A stretch of 64,000 nucleotides of DNA from CAZYQW01 sp964649825 (lineage in GTDB: Bacteria; Planctomycetota; B15-G4; JADJEK01), in the NCBI GenBank assembly GCA_964649825.1, contig CAZYQW010000121.1, positions 62,001-126,000 on the forward strand, given 5' to 3'. The notes beneath the pieces are model-generated. The model made no database searches and was not told where the DNA came from. It saw nothing but the letters and a program-made list of their open reading frames with translations. Of the stretch, positions 61,448 to 64,000 are shown piece after piece; position 1 is the first letter of the stretch; each line of letters opens with the position of its first letter. The position numbers and the translations under genes are program-made.

Positions 61448-62182
61448 TCATTCTGCTGGATCGCGGCGGTCGTCCAAAACGATTTCGGACCTCGGGAGCA
61501 CGAGGTCGAGCGGCTCGGACGCGGCTCGTCGCGCGCGTTCGAGGTAGGTCGCGCGCGGAACCGTGAAGACGCCGAGCGACGTGAGGTGGCGCGTCGGATA
61601 CTGCACGTCGAAGAGCTGGATTCCGGCCGCGAAGAGCGTGCGGACCGCGCTGACGAACGCGATCTTCGATGCGTCATCGACTCGACGGAACATGCTCTCG
61701 GCCGCGAACAGGCGACCGATCTGGACGCCGTAGAGCCCGCCGACCAGGCGGCCACCGTGCCATACCTCGATCGAGTGGGCGTGGTCGTCGCGATGGAGCC
61801 CGACGTAGGCGTCGATCATTTCCGGCAGGATCCACCGTCCGTCGCGGCGCTCCTCCCCGCACTCGTACATCACGCGCCGGAACGCGCGGTTCCACGTCAC
61901 GCGGAACCCACCGTGCCGCAGCGTCCGAGCGAGGCGCCGCGCGACATGCAACCGTTCGGGGGTGGCGATCGCGCGCGGGCTCGGCGACCACCAGAGCGGC
62001 AGCGTCGTCTCGCCGTAGCACGGGAAGATTCCGCTCCGATAGGCAGTCAGCAGCCGCTCCTGCGTCAGGTCGCCGCCGATGGCGACGAGCCCGTCGCGGT
62101 CGGCGGCGTTCGGGTCCGGAAAGACGCAGGGCGCGCCAGGCTCGAGGAAGAGCGGGATCGGTTGAAGACGACGCGTGGACAC
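61448..62182 (-). CDS. aat: leucyl/phenylalanyl-tRNA--protein transferase
   Basis: Adds Leu or Phe to N-terminal Lys/Arg of proteins, making N-degrons for ClpS/ClpAP. 244 residues from GTG 62182; longer in-frame starts would overlap recQ. Motifs: VFPDPNAADRDGLVAIGGDL, LLTAYRSGIFPCYGETTLPL then WWSPSPRAI, GRWILPEMIDAYVGLHRDDH, SIEVWHGGRLVGGLYGVQIG and FAAESMFRRVDDASKIA. Standard length. No Shine-Dalgarno is apparent before the GTG. Confidence 0.93.
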   Translation of the reverse strand: MSTRRLQPIPLFLEPGAPCVFPDPNAADRDGLVAIGGDLTQERLLTAYRSGIFPCYGETTLPLWWSPSPRAIATPERLHVARRLARTLRHGGFRVTWNRAFRRVMYECGEERRDGRWILPEMIDAYVGLHRDDHAHSIEVWHGGRLVGGLYGVQIGRLFAAESMFRRVDDASKIAFVSAVRTLFAAGIQLFDVQYPTRHLTSLGVFTVPRATYLERARRAASEPLDLVLPRSEIVLDDRRDPAE

Positions 62183-62255
62183 GCGGGGAGGATACCGACT
62201 TCCATCGACGACGAAGCGGACGTTCCGTTTCGCGCCCGCGGCACGGTTCGCTACC

Positions 62256-63977
62256 GTGGCGAACGCCGTGGATGCAGATCGAAACGAGAGACGGGAGAAC
62301 GATGACGCGCGAGAGCGCGCGGCGGAGTTGCTGTGGACCCGGTTCGGGCACGCGCGCTTCCTTCCACCGCAGGCGGAAGTCGTCGAGCACCTCCTCGCCG
62401 GGAACCACGCGCTCGTGATCATGCCGACCGGCGGCGGCAAGTCGATCTGCTACCAGCTTCCCGCCCTGCTGCTCGACGGCGTGACGATCGTCCTGTCGCC
62501 GCTCATCGCGTTGATGCAGGACCAGGTCGACGCGCTCGTCGCGAAAGGGATCCCCGCCACGTTCATCAACTCGTCGCTCGATCGCCGCGAGCGCGAGGCA
62601 CGCCTCGCGTCCGTCGTGCGTGGCGACGTGAAGCTGCTCTACGTCACACCGGAGCGGTTCCGCAAGCCGGAGTTCGTGAGCGCGATCGCCCGCGTCCACG
62701 TACCGTTGCTCGCGGTCGACGAGGCGCACTGCGTGAGCGCGTGGGGTCACGACTTCCGGCCCGAGTACGGCCGCGTCGGCCGGATCCGCGAGCGCCTGGG
62801 CGATCCGCCGACGATCGCGCTGACCGCGACGGCGACGCTGGACACGCAACGGGACATCCGGGAACGCCTCCGGATCCCGGATGCGCGCCTGTTCCACGCC
62901 GGCATCGAGCGCGAGAACCTGAGGATCGCCGTGAGGACGGTGGGGGATCCGGAGGAGCGGTTCGAACGGATCGTCGACGTGATCGGCCGCATCGGCGGGT
63001 CCGGCATCGTCTACTTCGCGCTCATCAAGGACCTCCGCGCCACGAGGGAACGGCTCCACCGGCGCAGAGTCGACACGCTCCAATATCACGGCGACATGAA
63101 CGCGAAGGATCGACGCCGCGCTCAGCGGACGTTCCTCGCGTCGAACGACGCCGTGGTGCTCGCCACCAACGCGTTCGGGATGGGCGTCGACAAGCCGGAC
63201 ATCCGCTTCATCCTCCACGCGCAGGTGCCGGGCAGCATCGAGTCGTACTACCAGGAGATCGGCCGCGCCGGCCGCGACGGCGCGGACAGCTTCTGCGAGC
63301 TCCTCTACCTCGAGGAGGACTTGATGATCCAGAAGCAGTTCGCCGAGTGGGCCAATCCGGACGCGCGCTTCCTGCGGACCGCACACGACGTGCTCGTGCG
63401 GTGGGGCGATACGCTGCACGCCCGCGGGCTCGAGGACCTGAAGGAGACCCTCCTGCTGAAGAACCGCGCGGACGGACGCGCCGACACCGTGCTCGCGCTG
63501 CTCGCCGCGGAGGGAATCGTCGAGGGGTCGTTCGAGCGCCATGACTTGCGCGTGGTGCGAGGGCTCGCACCCGGCGAGGAGGATCGCATCATCGATGTCG
63601 ACAAGCGCGAGCGCGACCTGCGGCGCCTGCTCGAGGTGGTCGAGCTCGCGCGCGGCAACGGCTGCCGGAAGGCGGCGATCCACGGCTACTTCGGCTTCCC
63701 CTGGCCCGGCGGTCCGTGCGCGAGCTGCGATCGCTGCGCGGACGCGTCGACGTTCCTGGGCGGCTTCGAGGCGCGTGCACCGGCGTCCGTCTCGGCGGCG
63801 GAGGACGCGCCCGTCGAGGTCGGGGCGTGGATCCGCGTGAAGGACCGGTTCGTCGTCACGGTCCAACGCGTGTTCCGAGACCGCGACCGCTGGATCATCG
63901 AGGCACAAAGCATCGGCGACTTCAAGACGCGCACGTACGACCTGAGCCGCGTCGCCTGGGAGCCCATCGAGTCGTAG
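62256..63977 (+). CDS. recQ: ATP-dependent DNA helicase RecQ
   Basis: 3'-5' helicase of recombination repair. About 573 residues if the start is GTG 62256; an in-frame ATG at 62175 or a GTG at 62268 are alternatives. Helicase motifs: 0 FGHARFLPPQAEVVEHLL, I MPTGGGKSICYQLPALLL, II LAVDEAHCVSAWGHDFRPEY, III ALTATATLDTQRDI, IV YFALIKDLRATRERL, V ATNAFGMGVDKPDIRF, VI YYQEIGRAGRDG. The zinc site uses four cysteines (GNGCRKAAIHGYFGF, then GPCASCDRC). There is no RQC winged helix or HRDC domain; the end is a short beta-rich segment (VGAWIRVKDRFVVTVQRVFR). Divergent from aat. Confidence 0.94.
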   Translation: MANAVDADRNERRENDDARERAAELLWTRFGHARFLPPQAEVVEHLLAGNHALVIMPTGGGKSICYQLPALLLDGVTIVLSPLIALMQDQVDALVAKGIPATFINSSLDRREREARLASVVRGDVKLLYVTPERFRKPEFVSAIARVHVPLLAVDEAHCVSAWGHDFRPEYGRVGRIRERLGDPPTIALTATATLDTQRDIRERLRIPDARLFHAGIERENLRIAVRTVGDPEERFERIVDVIGRIGGSGIVYFALIKDLRATRERLHRRRVDTLQYHGDMNAKDRRRAQRTFLASNDAVVLATNAFGMGVDKPDIRFILHAQVPGSIESYYQEIGRAGRDGADSFCELLYLEEDLMIQKQFAEWANPDARFLRTAHDVLVRWGDTLHARGLEDLKETLLLKNRADGRADTVLALLAAEGIVEGSFERHDLRVVRGLAPGEEDRIIDVDKRERDLRRLLEVVELARGNGCRKAAIHGYFGFPWPGGPCASCDRCADASTFLGGFEARAPASVSAAEDAPVEVGAWIRVKDRFVVTVQRVFRDRDRWIIEAQSIGDFKTRTYDLSRVAWEPIES

Positions 63978-64000
63978 GAGGGCCGTTCTACGGCGGCGGC

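Noticed and set aside
61674..63908. 744-residue minus-strand frame opposite recQ
   Set aside because: Lies antisense to recQ helicase motifs, and its other part is an out-of-frame reading of aat.

Overview
The window is a high-GC, densely coded stretch of chromosome from a Gram-negative bacterium. LptB implies an LPS outer membrane, and there are several lipoproteins and secreted proteins. The mix of traits fits an uncultured Planctomycetota or close relative: a TIGR02999-type ECF sigma factor, Ser/Thr kinase signalling, a CHAT-domain protein, a MoxR/VWA operon, FG-GAP/ASPIC and parallel beta-helix secreted proteins, a signal peptidase I with a large insertion, and many unrecognised secreted proteins. 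That assignment is an inference; no rRNA or tRNA gene is present to test it. I saw no IS element, prophage, CRISPR array or replication origin. The region reads as ordinary chromosome, with one decayed gene fragment (a sulfatase tail at 57935-58117).

Layout. 1-5.9 kb (+): the 3' part of clpB, a secreted Ca-repeat protein, then an ECF sigma / membrane anti-sigma / RseB-like lipoprotein operon joined by ATGA overlaps. 6-9.2 kb (-): two tandem paralogous exported proteins that look like catalytically dead gluzincin peptidases. 9.4-14.6 kb (+): a 1712-residue kinase-TPR-GAF-sigma54-activator fusion. 14.7-20.5 kb (+): a secreted protein, separate coaB and coaC genes, prfB with a programmed frameshift, purH, and a four-CBS protein. 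20.5-26 kb (-): etfB-etfA, an HD-GYP response regulator, and signal peptidase I followed by lptB. 26.3-27.6 kb (+): a beta-helix protein. 27.6-34.2 kb (-): rph-rdgB-lepA, a VIT/VWA protein and birA. 34.2-37.2 kb (+): a TPR lipoprotein and an FG-GAP/ASPIC lipoprotein. 37.2-46.5 kb (-): a FliA/WhiG-type sigma factor, a small unknown protein, a lipoprotein, apt, argS, a CHAT-TPR protein and an aminotransferase. 46.6-56.2 kb (-): a MoxR-DUF58-VWA-VWA operon extended by two unknown exported proteins, one of 1316 residues. 56.3-62.2 kb: M14 carboxypeptidase, sulfatase remnant, SGNH-like hydrolase, alpha/beta hydrolase, ECF sigma factor and aat. 62.3-64 kb (+): recQ.

The most notable regulatory element is a class I cyclic-di-GMP (GEMM-I) riboswitch on the minus strand at about 38050-38155. 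It sits in the leader of the FliA/WhiG-type sigma factor gene, whose Shine-Dalgarno can itself fold with a CTCC abutting the ATG. With the HD-GYP phosphodiesterase at 22.4-23.4 kb, this suggests that cyclic-di-GMP level sets the amount of an alternative sigma factor. The other signalling genes (two ECF sigmas, the kinase-sigma54 hybrid) make this a regulation-rich neighbourhood around a core of housekeeping genes.
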